Below are positions 49,407 to 57,632 of a DNA stretch of 64,000 nucleotides, piece after piece. The notes beneath the pieces are model-generated. The model was given only the letters and a program-made list of their open reading frames with translations. It searched no databases and had not been told where the DNA came from. Position 1 is the first letter of the stretch; each line of letters starts with the position of its first letter. The position numbers and the translations under genes were made by a program. The stretch is taken from assembly GCF_040546685.1 (NCBI RefSeq), contig NZ_JBEPOH010000001.1, positions 4,774,001 through 4,838,000 on the forward strand, written 5' to 3'. This stretch comes from Variovorax sp. OAS795. GTDB taxonomy: Bacteria; Pseudomonadota; Gammaproteobacteria; Burkholderiales; Burkholderiaceae_C.

Positions 49407-51571
49407 GGCGTGGCCTGTCCTTCTTTCTGGAGCGCAAGCAGCTTGTGCTTGAGGTGCTCGAACTCGCGATCGCTGTCCATGGTCTTGCGGTTGACCGAGA
49501 ACGCCATCGTGGCGGCGGTGGTGTTGTCTCCGGCGCTTGCGCCGCCGGGTGCAAGCCACACCCACAGCCGGCGCTCGCGCACGTACAGCATGGCAAAAAT
49601 ACCGATGATCAGCAACAGGCAGCCCAGGTAGACCACGTTCTTGCCGGGCGCTCGCGCCACCTGGAACACGCTGGCCTGCACCTGGGTGAAATCGGTCATC
49701 ATCATCGCGACCGGCGCCGGGTAGAAGTAGGCGTCGCTGATCGCCAGCACCGCCTGGGTCAGGAAAGCCTGCGAAGCCTGGTCGCTCGGCAGTGCCGCCA
49801 GGCCGGCGCCTTCGCGGCTCAGGTTGAGCACCTCGAACAGCACGTCGTTGAGGATGCGCACCAGCACCGCGCCGGCACGTTCACGCTCGGCTTCGGGCAC
49901 GTTGGCCTCCATGAATTCCGCAATGGCCTGCCAGCCGCCCTTGGTGGCGGCATCGGCCTTGGCGCGTTCGCTGCCGGCAAACAATGCCAGCGCGCGCGCC
50001 GCCGAGACACGCAACTGCTCGGCCATCTCGGGCCGCTTTGGGTCCACCGCCTTGGCGATGTAGCGCTCGACGGCGCGGTTGCGGGTATCGGCGTCGGCCA
50101 GCGCGGTGCGCATGCGCACGAAGCTGTCCATGGAGCCCTGGTCGTCGGCCGGTACGCGCAGGTAGCGGAACGGCTCCTCGGGCTTCTCGCGCATGCCGAG
50201 CAGGAACACCGGCTGGCCGTCTCCCGTGTCGACGGGCACCATGTAGTTCTGGTACTCGCGCGCCTGGCCCGCGGCATCGCGCAGCTTGTAGCCGATGCTC
50301 GGGCCGATGTTGCGCAGCACCTTCGGCTTGCTGGTCTTGTTGGCGGCACCCAGGCGCGACTCGATGTCGTGGCGCAGGTCGACCTTGCGCACGTCGGCGC
50401 CGCTGCCCATGGCGCCGCCATCGGCAAAGTTCTCGACGTTGATCACCCGCAGCGCCGCGTATTCGAGCGTGAGCTTTTCCTTGCCGTTGGTGATCTCGGT
50501 GCTCGGCCCGCCGATGACGCCCTCGACGTCGAAGGGCTTGGCCGCGGCGGCCATTGGCACCGCCTTGAGCTTTACCTTGGAGCCACCGTCGTCGAAGCTC
50601 GACTGGTAGATTTCCACGCCCTTGTAGCTGGCCGGGTGGTTGACCTCGATGCGCGCCGGAACCTGCGCGCCGGTCTCTCGGTCATGCAGCACCACCTCGC
50701 TCGCAAACAGCTTGGGCATGCCGGTCGAGTAGTAGTCAACGATGAATTTCTTGAGCTCGATGGAGAACGGCAGTTCCTGCAGCAGCACGCCGTCGGATTG
50801 CTGCAGGATGGCCACGCTGCCCTGCGCGCCTTCGGGCACCAGGATGTTGCCGCGGAAGGTCGGGTTACGCGGCGACAGCCGGTGCTGGGCCGGCACGTCG
50901 GCGATCATGCCGCCGCCGGTGAACACGCTCTTGCCGTTGAACCATGTCTGGGCGCGCACCACCAGGTCGCCGTCGAGCAGGCCGCCGATGCACACCAGCA
51001 CGATGGCGCTGTGCGCCGCGATGTAGCCGAGCTTGTGGGCGCCACCGGCGCGAGCGGCCACCATCCAGCCCGCCTCGGCATGGCCGTTCGCGGCTTCGCG
51101 CTGCTGCAGCTTGACCTTCCAGCCGCCACTCACCAGCAACTGGCCGATGCGGTTGGCGGCGGCGGCGGGCGCTTCGTGGAGCCGGGTCTCGGCGCGCTGG
51201 CCGAAGGCCTTGAGGCTCTGGGCGCGAATGCCTTCCTTGAAGGTCTTCAGGTCCACGAAGATCCGCGGCGTGTTGCGCGCGATACAAAGCGACGTGCTGA
51301 TCACCAGGAACAGCAGGATCAGCAGGAACCACCAGGCGCTGTAGACCGAATCCAGCTTGGCCGCGCGGAACAGCTCGGCCCAGAACGGGCCGAACTGGTT
51401 GACGTAGTTGTTGATCGACTCGTGCTGCTTGAGCACGGTGCCGATGATCGATGCGATGCAGATGATGGTGAGCAGCGCAATCGCGAACCGCATCGACGAA
51501 AACAGCTCCACCCCGGCGCGAAGCGCTTGCGGGCCGCGATGAACGCGAAGGCCATGGGTGGAGACAGACAT
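49403..51571 (-). CDS. resB: Cytochrome c biogenesis protein ResB (Ccs1 type)
   Basis: ResB/Ccs1 chaperones apocytochromes c to CcsB for heme attachment. The 722-residue protein has three N-terminal membrane helices (including FAIALLTIICIASIIGTVLKQH and WWFLLILLFLVISTSLCIARNTPRIF), a third near AHSAIVLVCIGGLLDGDLV, a large periplasmic domain of over 400 residues, and a C-terminal helix (VVYLGCLLLIIGIFAML) followed by RERRLWVWL. These match the ResB family and its usual length in Burkholderiales. It overlaps ccsB by four bases. Confidence 0.94.
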   Translation of the reverse strand: MSVSTHGLRVHRGPQALRAGVELFSSMRFAIALLTIICIASIIGTVLKQHESINNYVNQFGPFWAELFRAAKLDSVYSAWWFLLILLFLVISTSLCIARNTPRIFVDLKTFKEGIRAQSLKAFGQRAETRLHEAPAAAANRIGQLLVSGGWKVKLQQREAANGHAEAGWMVAARAGGAHKLGYIAAHSAIVLVCIGGLLDGDLVVRAQTWFNGKSVFTGGGMIADVPAQHRLSPRNPTFRGNILVPEGAQGSVAILQQSDGVLLQELPFSIELKKFIVDYYSTGMPKLFASEVVLHDRETGAQVPARIEVNHPASYKGVEIYQSSFDDGGSKVKLKAVPMAAAAKPFDVEGVIGGPSTEITNGKEKLTLEYAALRVINVENFADGGAMGSGADVRKVDLRHDIESRLGAANKTSKPKVLRNIGPSIGYKLRDAAGQAREYQNYMVPVDTGDGQPVFLLGMREKPEEPFRYLRVPADDQGSMDSFVRMRTALADADTRNRAVERYIAKAVDPKRPEMAEQLRVSAARALALFAGSERAKADAATKGGWQAIAEFMEANVPEAERERAGAVLVRILNDVLFEVLNLSREGAGLAALPSDQASQAFLTQAVLAISDAYFYPAPVAMMMTDFTQVQASVFQVARAPGKNVVYLGCLLLIIGIFAMLYVRERRLWVWLAPGGASAGDNTTAATMAFSVNRKTMDSDREFEHLKHKLLALQKEGQATP

Positions 51572-51604
51572 CGGCAGACGGGAAGAAGGAATGAGTGGAA
51601 AAGC

Positions 51605-51641
51605 AAAGGGCGGGCCATCCAGCTGGATCGGCCCGCCCTTT
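51605..51641. terminator. Strong bidirectional palindromic terminator between cytochrome c4 and resB
   Basis: AAAGGGCGGGCC (51605-51616) pairs perfectly with GGCCCGCCCTTT (51630-51641), and the centre ATCCAGCTGGAT is itself a palindrome. On the plus strand TGTTTGGGTTTTTT follows; on the minus strand CTTTGCTTTTCC. It should end the minus-strand cytochrome c4 transcript and separate it from resB-ccsB. Confidence 0.8.
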
Positions 51642-51694
51642 GTTTGGGTTTTTTATCGGCGGTTAGTTCACGCCGCGGGGCGTGCGCGGGCGCT

Positions 51695-52363
51695 TCAGCG
51701 CAGGCCGGCGATGTAATCCGCGACAGCCTTGATTTCGCGGTCGTTGAGCTTGGCCGCAACGCCGGTCATGGGCGCGCTGTTCTGGCGCACGTTGTCCCGG
51801 AAGGCAACAAGCTGTGCCGCGGTGTACTCGGCGTGCTGGCCGCCCAGGCGCGGGTATTGCGCGGGCATGCCGGCGCCGTTGGGGCTGTGGCAGCCGGCGC
51901 AGGCCGGGACCTGTCGGTCGGCAATGCCGCCGCGGTAGATCTTTTCGCCCAGGGCCACCAGGTCCTTCTCCTTGGAGAAGCCGGTCTTGATCTTCTTGGT
52001 GCCCACGAACCAGGCGATGTTGCGCATGTCCTCGTCGGACAGCTTGGCGGCCATGGGTTGCATGATCGCGCTCTTGCGCTTGCCGGACTTGAATTCCTGC
52101 AGCTGCTTGAGGATGTATTCGGGGTGCTGCTGCGCCAGTTTCGGGTTTGCCGCAATGGCCGAGTTGCCGTCCGCGTTGTGGCAGGAAGCGCAGGCCTGGG
52201 CGGCTGCGTTGTACACCGCGTCGCCCTTGGCGGGATCGGGCTTGGCCGGCTTGGCCGCCGCGGGTGCGGCAGCCGGTGCGGCGGCGTGATCGTCGGCCGC
52301 AAGGCTCGCGCTGGCTGCGACGCCCATGAGGGCTGCAAGCAGAAAATTGGCAAACAACTTCAT
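51695..52363 (-). CDS. Diheme cytochrome c4-type protein
   Basis: A periplasmic electron carrier with two class I cytochrome domains. The 222-residue precursor has a signal peptide (about residues 1-22, ending ASLAA), an Ala/Pro/Lys-rich linker, and two heme motifs, CASCH (about residue 58) and CAGCH (about 152). Axial Met residues lie in AIMQPMAAKLSDEDM and SAPMTGVAAKLNDREI. The internal duplication is plain: both halves end D-x-x-x-I-A-W/Y. It is followed by resB-ccsB, which mature such cytochromes. Confidence 0.95.
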   Translation of the reverse strand: MKLFANFLLAALMGVAASASLAADDHAAAPAAAPAAAKPAKPDPAKGDAVYNAAAQACASCHNADGNSAIAANPKLAQQHPEYILKQLQEFKSGKRKSAIMQPMAAKLSDEDMRNIAWFVGTKKIKTGFSKEKDLVALGEKIYRGGIADRQVPACAGCHSPNGAGMPAQYPRLGGQHAEYTAAQLVAFRDNVRQNSAPMTGVAAKLNDREIKAVADYIAGLR

Positions 52364-52380
52364 ATCGGGGGCTCGATTTA

Positions 52381-52408
52381 TTGGCGCAAAACCCCGCGAT
52401 TCTACAAT
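52381..52408 (+). promoter_or_regulatory. Candidate sigma-70 promoter of engB
   Basis: TTGGCG (52381-52386) and TACAAT (52403-52408) are 16 bases apart. Initiation near 52414 would leave about 20 bases before the ATG at 52434. The promoter lies in the divergent gap between engB and the cytochrome c4 gene. Confidence 0.5.
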
Positions 52409-52433
52409 GGCAGCCCGTTCCGAAAGCTCATTG

Positions 52434-53189
52434 ATGACCTCCCCGTCGCGCAAGCACGCTGCTCCCCCTTCCCGCGCGACCCCTGCCGTGGACCCTCTCG
52501 TCGCCGAGCGCGAGCGCATTGCGCTCGGCTGGCTGCACACCGCCCACTTCCTCACCAGTGCCCCGCAGCTGGAGCATTTGCCCGCGCTGGAGCTGCCCGA
52601 AATCGCCTTCGTCGGCCGCTCGAATGCCGGCAAGTCGACCGCGATCAACACGCTCACCCAGCAGACGCGGCTGGCTTTCGCCTCCAAGACGCCCGGCCGC
52701 ACCCAGCACATCAACCTGTTCGGCGTCGGAAAGCAGAAGGCCGACGACGCCGTGCTGGCCGACCTTCCCGGCTACGGCTATGCCGCGGTGCCGAGGGAAG
52801 CCAAGCTGCGCTGGCAGCGCGTCATGGGCAACTACCTGATGACCCGCGAAAACCTGCGCGGCGTGGTGCTGATGTGCGACCCGCGCCACGGCCTCACCGA
52901 GCTGGACGAGATCCTGCTCGACGTGATCCGCCCCCGCGTGCAGCAGGGGCTCAAGTTCCTCATCCTCCTGACCAAGTCGGACAAGCTCACGCGCAGCGAA
53001 GGCGCCAAGGTGCTGTCCATTACGCGACTGCAAGCCGGCGGCGGCGAGGTCAAACTGTTTTCCGCCCTCAAGAAGCAGGGCGTGGGGGAAGCCGCCGAGC
53101 TGCTGTGGCGCTGGGCGCATCCCCCCGGAAAAGCACCCGCGGAGACTGACGCCGAAGCGGTGGAACCGCCGGCGCCGGAAGACACCTAG
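52434..53189 (+). CDS. engB: Ribosome-biogenesis GTPase EngB (YsxC/YihA)
   Basis: EngB is an essential GTPase for 50S subunit assembly. The 251-residue protein has G1 GRSNAGKST, the switch TPGRTQHINLF, G3 DLPGYGYA, G4 TKSD and G5 FSAL. The first 25 residues and the last 30 (Pro/Glu/Ala-rich) are extensions beyond the compact core, common in Comamonadaceae. An in-frame ATG at 52407 overlaps the -10 hexamer, so I use 52434. Divergence from a cytochrome c4 gene is conserved among betaproteobacteria. Confidence 0.95.
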   Translation: MTSPSRKHAAPPSRATPAVDPLVAERERIALGWLHTAHFLTSAPQLEHLPALELPEIAFVGRSNAGKSTAINTLTQQTRLAFASKTPGRTQHINLFGVGKQKADDAVLADLPGYGYAAVPREAKLRWQRVMGNYLMTRENLRGVVLMCDPRHGLTELDEILLDVIRPRVQQGLKFLILLTKSDKLTRSEGAKVLSITRLQAGGGEVKLFSALKKQGVGEAAELLWRWAHPPGKAPAETDAEAVEPPAPEDT

Positions 53190-53267
53190 GGAAAACCGGC
53201 TCGCCAGCGTTTCATCTGCGTGGTTCACTATTAAAACAATAGCAACGGAAGTCGAAGGAGACAAAGC

Positions 53268-54179
53268 ATGATCGAAACGTTCCAGCGCAGCCTGCCCAAC
53301 GGCACCACGCTGAGCTGCCGCGCCGCCGGCACGCCCGGCCGGCCGCTGATGGTGTTCCTGCATGGTTTTCCGGAGGCCGCGTTCATCTGGGACGAGCTGC
53401 TCGAATACTTTGCCGATCCCGCGCATGGCGGCTACCGCTGCCTCGCGCCCAACCTGCGTGGCTTCGAGAAATCGAGCGCCCCGACGGAGGTGGCGGCGTA
53501 CAAGGCCCACCTGATGATCCAGGACGTCCAGCAGCTGGTGGCCACCGAAAGCAAGGACGGCAGCATGGCCGTGCTGGTCGCGCACGACTGGGGCGGCGCC
53601 TTCGGGTGGGGCTATGCCAATGCTTTTCCGGAGCAGGTCGGCCGGCTGGTCATCATCAATTCACCGCACCCGGGCACCTTCACGCGCGAACTGCGCAACA
53701 ACCCGGCGCAGCAGCAAGCCAGCGCGTACATGAACTTTCTCGCGAGGCCCGATGCCGAAGCCCTGCTCGCGGCCGACGACTTCAAGCGCATGTGGCCCTT
53801 CTTCACTTTGATGAAGGCAGGGCCCGAAGGCTTCGGATGGCTGACCGAAGAAGTGAAGCAGCAGTACCGCGAGGTGTGGAGTGCCGGCCTCACGGGCGCC
53901 TGCAATCTCTACCGCGTGACGCCGATGAAACCGCCGCTGCCCGGCCAAGGCATCGACGGCATTCCGGTGCTGCCGCACGAACGGCTCACCGTGAACGTGC
54001 CGACCTTCGTCTTCTGGGCACTCGACGACGCCGCGCTGCTGCCGGGCCTGCTCGAGGGCCTCGACGCGTACGTGCCGGATCTCGAGATCAAAAAAGTGCC
54101 CGGGGCCACCCACTGGATCGTGCACGAGCAGCCGCAACTGGTCGCGCGCGAGATCGAGCGCTTCCTGCAGCGCAACTGA
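53268..54179 (+). CDS. Alpha/beta hydrolase (epoxide hydrolase-like)
   Basis: A 303-residue alpha/beta-hydrolase-fold enzyme. The oxyanion motif is VFLHGFPEAAFIWDELL. The nucleophile elbow reads VAHDWGGAFGW, with Asp as the nucleophile in the HDWGG pattern typical of epoxide hydrolases and haloalkane dehalogenases. The catalytic His is in GATHWIVHEQPQ near the C-terminus, and the acidic member lies near FWALDD. PNLRGFEKSS fits the epoxide hydrolase subfamily. Substrate is unknown. A GAAGGAG site precedes the ATG. The gene is 78 bases after engB. Confidence 0.88.
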   Translation: MIETFQRSLPNGTTLSCRAAGTPGRPLMVFLHGFPEAAFIWDELLEYFADPAHGGYRCLAPNLRGFEKSSAPTEVAAYKAHLMIQDVQQLVATESKDGSMAVLVAHDWGGAFGWGYANAFPEQVGRLVIINSPHPGTFTRELRNNPAQQQASAYMNFLARPDAEALLAADDFKRMWPFFTLMKAGPEGFGWLTEEVKQQYREVWSAGLTGACNLYRVTPMKPPLPGQGIDGIPVLPHERLTVNVPTFVFWALDDAALLPGLLEGLDAYVPDLEIKKVPGATHWIVHEQPQLVAREIERFLQRN

Positions 54180-54198
54180 GGCGTCCGCCTCGCCCCCG

Positions 54199-55083
54199 TC
54201 AATAGATGGGCGCTTCACCTTCGGGCCGCGTCTTGAAGCGGCGGTGCACCCAGTAGTACTGCGACGGCATGGTGTCGATGTAGCCCTGCAGCCGCTGGTT
54301 CATGAGCGCCGTATCGGCTTCGACGTCGTCCGTCGGGAAGTTTTGCCACGCCGGCAGCACCTGAATCTGGTAGCCCTCGGGCGTGAGCTTCGAGACCACC
54401 GGCACCACCTTGGCCTTGCCCAGCCGCGCAAAGCGCGAGAGCGAGGGCACGGTCGCGGCCTGCACGCCGTAGAACGGCACGAAGATGGTCTGGTCGCGGC
54501 CGAAGTCCATGTCGGGCAGCAGGTACAGGAGGCCGCCCTTGCGCAGGCCTCCGAGCACCGGCTTGATGCCGTCGACGCGATTGAGCGCGGCCACGTTGCC
54601 GAAGCGCGTGCGGCCTTCGCGAATCCATTCGTCGACCATGGGATCGCGCTGGGTGGTGTAGATGGTGGCCGAGGGCCGCGGCGTGTGCATGGTCAATGCC
54701 GTGGCTGCGGCATCGAGGCCGTAGAAGTGCGGCGCGAAGAGGATCATCGGCTCGTCGCCATTGGCGATCTCATCGATCTCCCGGGCCGCGCCCACCACCT
54801 TGAGTCGGCTGGCCACCACCTTTTCGGGCGCATGCCAGAGCCAGCTGCGATCGAGCCACGACTGCGCCACAAAGACGAAGGTCTCGCGCGCGATGCGGCG
54901 GCGTTCGGCTTCCGATTTGTCCGGAAAGCACACCGCCAGGTTGGTATCCACCACGCGGCGGCGCGGCACGGCGACGGTGTGGAGCACACGGCCCAGCACC
55001 GCGCCGAAGCCGCGGATCAACGGGAGGGGCAGCGGCGCAATCGCGCGCATGAAGCCGATGCCGAGGCGGGATCCGAAACTCAT
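54199..55083 (-). CDS. Lysophospholipid/lipid A acyltransferase (LpxL/HtrB family), second of a pair
   Basis: An inner-membrane-associated acyltransferase of the late lipid A type. The 294-residue protein has the HX4D motif in LFAPHFYGLDAAATAL (His and Asp intact), a TIYTTQRDPMVDEWIREGR segment, and YLLPDMDFGRDQTIFVPFYGVQAATV, characteristic of LpxL/LpxM. The C-terminus QYYWVHRRFKTRPEGE matches the family closely. An N-terminal hydrophobic stretch anchors it. Its ATG overlaps the stop of its upstream paralogue as ATGA. Confidence 0.9.
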   Translation of the reverse strand: MSFGSRLGIGFMRAIAPLPLPLIRGFGAVLGRVLHTVAVPRRRVVDTNLAVCFPDKSEAERRRIARETFVFVAQSWLDRSWLWHAPEKVVASRLKVVGAAREIDEIANGDEPMILFAPHFYGLDAAATALTMHTPRPSATIYTTQRDPMVDEWIREGRTRFGNVAALNRVDGIKPVLGGLRKGGLLYLLPDMDFGRDQTIFVPFYGVQAATVPSLSRFARLGKAKVVPVVSKLTPEGYQIQVLPAWQNFPTDDVEADTALMNQRLQGYIDTMPSQYYWVHRRFKTRPEGEAPIY

Positions 55084-55976
55084 CGCGCCTGCTCTCCGCT
55101 GGCGGTGGCTGCGACGGTTTCGCCGCGGGGCTCCTTGTAGCGCGCGTAGTCCCACACGTACTGCCCCGGCAGGCTGCGGATCAGCCGGCCGATGGCGTCG
55201 TTCATGGCCGCGGCCGCGGCCTCGATGGGCGCGGCCGGATCGGTGAGCGGCGTGCCCACGATGGGCTCGAAGCGGACCACGTAGCCGGCGCCTTGCGGCA
55301 GCCTCTCGCACACGCTCAGGAAACAGGCGGCACCGGTCTGCTGCGCGAGGCGCGGCAGCAGCGTCATGGTGTAGGCGGGCCGGCCCAGGAACGGGGCCCA
55401 CACGCCCTGCCCCAGGGGCGGCACCTGGTCGGGCAGGATGCCGGTGTAGCCGCCACCCCGCAGCGTGCGGATCAGGCCGCGCACGCCGGTGTTGTTGGTC
55501 GGAAGGGTTTGCAGCCCGGGCCGGTCGCGCGAACCCGCAGCGATCAGCTCGGCCATCCACTTCTTGCGCGCGGGACGGAACAGCGCCGTGATCGGTCCGT
55601 AGGCGTCGAGAAAGCGTTCACCGATGGCCTGGCCGCACATCTCCCAGCTGCCCAGGTGCGGCGCGACCAGGATCACGCCCTTCTTCGCCTGCATGGCGGC
55701 CTCGAAGGCCTCCACGCCTTCCCATCGCACCACGCGCCTCAGCACGCTCTCGCCCTGCGGGCGCAGCCACAGCCACGGCAGCTCGGCCGCCATCTGGCCG
55801 GCGGCCGCAATGGCGGGGCGGTATTGGTCGGGGGTGACGCCGGCGCTCTCGGCATTGGCCTTGAAGCGCCGGCGGTAGTCCGGCGCGCACCACCAGACGA
55901 TCCAGCCCAGCAACGCGCCGAGCCGATGCATCAGGGGCATCGGTACGCGGGCAAGCAGGCGGAACAAGGTGACCAT
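55080..55976 (-). CDS. Lysophospholipid/lipid A acyltransferase (LpxL/HtrB family), first of a pair
   Basis: A 298-residue paralogue of the next gene. It has an N-terminal membrane segment (LMHRLGALLGWIVWWCAP), the HX4D motif APHLGSWEMCG, the ALFRPARKKWMAELI segment, GILPDQVPPLGQGVWAPFLGRPAYTMTL and the closing GQYVWDYARYKEPR. Two tandem late acyltransferases suggest that each adds a secondary acyl chain to a different position of lipid A, but the assignment cannot be made from sequence. The ATG at 55976 (MVTLFRLLA) was chosen. It is divergent from metK. Confidence 0.89.
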   Translation of the reverse strand: MVTLFRLLARVPMPLMHRLGALLGWIVWWCAPDYRRRFKANAESAGVTPDQYRPAIAAAGQMAAELPWLWLRPQGESVLRRVVRWEGVEAFEAAMQAKKGVILVAPHLGSWEMCGQAIGERFLDAYGPITALFRPARKKWMAELIAAGSRDRPGLQTLPTNNTGVRGLIRTLRGGGYTGILPDQVPPLGQGVWAPFLGRPAYTMTLLPRLAQQTGAACFLSVCERLPQGAGYVVRFEPIVGTPLTDPAAPIEAAAAAMNDAIGRLIRSLPGQYVWDYARYKEPRGETVAATASGEQAR

Positions 55977-56033
55977 GGGCAGACAGGGAGTGTGAATACC
56001 AGGACGCGCGCGCACGAAAAGGCGCGGCTCGAA

Positions 56034-56039
56034 TAGAAT
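56034..56039 (+). promoter_or_regulatory. Candidate -10 hexamer of metK
   Basis: TAGAAT lies 156 bases before the metK ATG. A start site near 56046 would coincide with the beginning of the first leader hairpin. The expected -35 region is GC-rich and does not match the consensus. Confidence 0.4.
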
Positions 56040-56044
56040 GCAAA

Positions 56045-56184
56045 TTGTCGCCGAGTTACGGAACAACTTGCAGGGCGACAAACACAAGCGCAAGAGCGAT
56101 TGTGCCCCGCCGATTCATCGGCATCTGCTAAAGCGTTCGCCAGGGCTCCGCGGAGTTGGCAACGCGCCAAATCACCTCAAGGAG
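56045..56184 (+). promoter_or_regulatory. Structured metK leader, possible cis-regulatory RNA
   Basis: The leader can form hairpin A (TTGTCGCC 56045-56052 with GGCGACAA 56074-56081, perfect 8 bp). A competing hairpin B uses the same 3' strand (GGGC-G-ACAA 56073-56081 with TTGTGCCC 56100-56107). Hairpin C pairs GCGTTcGCC (56133-56141) with GGCAACGC (56158-56165) and encloses the palindrome CTCCGCGGAG. The AAGGAG ribosome site at 56179-56184 could pair with a CTCC in hairpin C. This arrangement looks like a switch; the ligand and class are not established. Confidence 0.45.
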
Positions 56185-56194
56185 CATTGAACAA

Positions 56195-57376
56195 ATGGCG
56201 AACGACTTTCTCTTCACTTCCGAATCCGTTTCCGAAGGCCATCCCGACAAGGTCGCGGACCAGATCTCGGACGCCATCCTCGACGCGATCTTCGAGCAGG
56301 ACCCGCGCAGCCGCGTGGCCGCCGAGACGCTGACCAACACCGGCCTCGTGGTGCTTGCCGGCGAGATCACCACTAACGCGCACGTCGACTACATCCAGGT
56401 CGCGCGCGACACCATCAAGCGCATCGGCTACGACAACACCGACTACGGCATCGACTACAAGGGCTGCGCGGTGATGGTCTGCTACGACAAGCAGTCCAAC
56501 GACATCGCGCAGGGCGTGGACCACGCGAGCGACGACCACCTGAACACCGGCGCCGGCGACCAGGGCCTGATGTTCGGCTACGCCTGCGACGAAACGCCAG
56601 AGCTGATGCCCGCGCCCATCTACTACGCGCACCGCCTCGTCGAGCGCCAGGCCCAGCTGCGCAAGGACGGCCGCCTGCCCTTCCTGCGGCCGGACGCCAA
56701 GAGCCAGGTCACGATGCGCTATGTCGACGGCAAGCCGCACAGCATCGACACCGTGGTGCTCTCCACGCAGCACAGCCCCGACCAGAGCGAGACGTCCACC
56801 AAGATGAAGGCCTCGTTCAACGAAGCCATCATCGAGGAGATCATCAAGCCCGTGCTGCCGAAGGAATGGCTGCAGAACACGCGCTACCTGATCAACCCGA
56901 CCGGACGCTTCGTCATCGGCGGCCCGCAGGGCGACTGCGGGCTCACCGGCCGCAAGATCATCGTCGACACCTACGGCGGCGCATGCCCGCACGGCGGCGG
57001 CGCGTTCTCGGGCAAGGACCCCTCGAAGGTCGACCGCTCGGCCGCCTACGCCGCGCGCTACGTGGCCAAGAACATCGTGGCCGCCGGCCTCGCGCGCCAG
57101 TGCCAGATCCAGGTGGCCTATGCCATCGGCGTGGCCCAGCCGATGAACATCACGGTCTACACCGAGGGCACCGGCGTGATTCCCGACGACAAGCTCGCCG
57201 AGCTCGTGCGCGAGTTCTTCGACCTGCGTCCGAAGGGCATCATCCAGATGCTGGACCTGCTGCGCCCGATCTACCAGAAGACCGCCGCCTACGGCCACTT
57301 CGGCCGCGAAGAGCCCGAGTTCACCTGGGAAGCGACCACGCAAGCGGCCGCGCTGCGCGCCGCGGCGGGCCTTTGA
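56195..57376 (+). CDS. metK: S-adenosylmethionine synthetase
   Basis: MetK makes S-adenosylmethionine from methionine and ATP. The 393-residue protein has [21 protein letters not shown] with the ATP-site His, [12 protein letters not shown], the flexible-loop region, [21 protein letters not shown] and [23 protein letters not shown]. All catalytic motifs are present and the length is standard. An AAGGAG site lies ten bases before the ATG at 56195. A terminator follows the stop at 57413-57442. Confidence 0.98.
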   Translation: MANDFLFTSESVSEGHPDKVADQISDAILDAIFEQDPRSRVAAETLTNTGLVVLAGEITTNAHVDYIQVARDTIKRIGYDNTDYGIDYKGCAVMVCYDKQSNDIAQGVDHASDDHLNTGAGDQGLMFGYACDETPELMPAPIYYAHRLVERQAQLRKDGRLPFLRPDAKSQVTMRYVDGKPHSIDTVVLSTQHSPDQSETSTKMKASFNEAIIEEIIKPVLPKEWLQNTRYLINPTGRFVIGGPQGDCGLTGRKIIVDTYGGACPHGGGAFSGKDPSKVDRSAAYAARYVAKNIVAAGLARQCQIQVAYAIGVAQPMNITVYTEGTGVIPDDKLAELVREFFDLRPKGIIQMLDLLRPIYQKTAAYGHFGREEPEFTWEATTQAAALRAAAGL

Positions 57377-57412
57377 ACCAGGGGGCTTCCTGCCCCTTGT
57401 GAAGAGCAACCG

Positions 57413-57442
57413 ATGCCGGCCTCGCGCCGGCATTTGCATTTT
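57413..57442 (+). terminator. Intrinsic terminator of metK
   Basis: ATGCCGGC (57413-57420) pairs with GCCGGCAT (57426-57433) around a CTCGC loop, followed by TTGCATTTT. It starts 36 bases after the metK stop and ends just before the stop of the opposing small gene. Confidence 0.75.
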
Positions 57443-57452
57443 CGGGCGCCTC

Positions 57453-57632
57453 TCAGTTCCTGCGCCAGCCGTACCAGGCGCACACGGCCACGGGCAGGCC
57501 GAGCGCGAACCAGGCCAGCACGTCGCCCGCGCCGCCGTCGCTGAACAGCGCGGAAACCAGGCCGATGGCGGTCAGCAGGCCCAGCACAATCGGCCAGCCC
57601 CACATGCGCCGGAAGGCGTGACGGTGCTTCAT
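57453..57632 (-). CDS. Small two-helix membrane protein downstream of the PepSY gene
   Basis: A 59-residue protein with a basic N-terminus (MKHRHAFRRMWGW) and two hydrophobic helices (IVLGLLTAIGLVSALF and VLAWFALGLPVAVCAWYGW) split by an acidic Gly-rich turn. No family can be named with confidence. Its ATG overlaps the stop of the PepSY gene as ATGA, which argues that it is a real, co-translated gene. I recall similar short proteins beside PepSY and TonB-receptor genes. A role in the same iron-uptake step is inference only. Confidence 0.7.
   Translation of the reverse strand: MKHRHAFRRMWGWPIVLGLLTAIGLVSALFSDGGAGDVLAWFALGLPVAVCAWYGWRRN

Noticed and set aside
56045..56184. Firm assignment of the metK leader as a known SAM-II, SAM/SAH or SAH riboswitch
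   Set aside because: Only short sequence echoes (CTTGCAG, GCTAAAG) were seen. The pseudoknot and core nucleotides could not be placed by eye, so only a structured leader is claimed.
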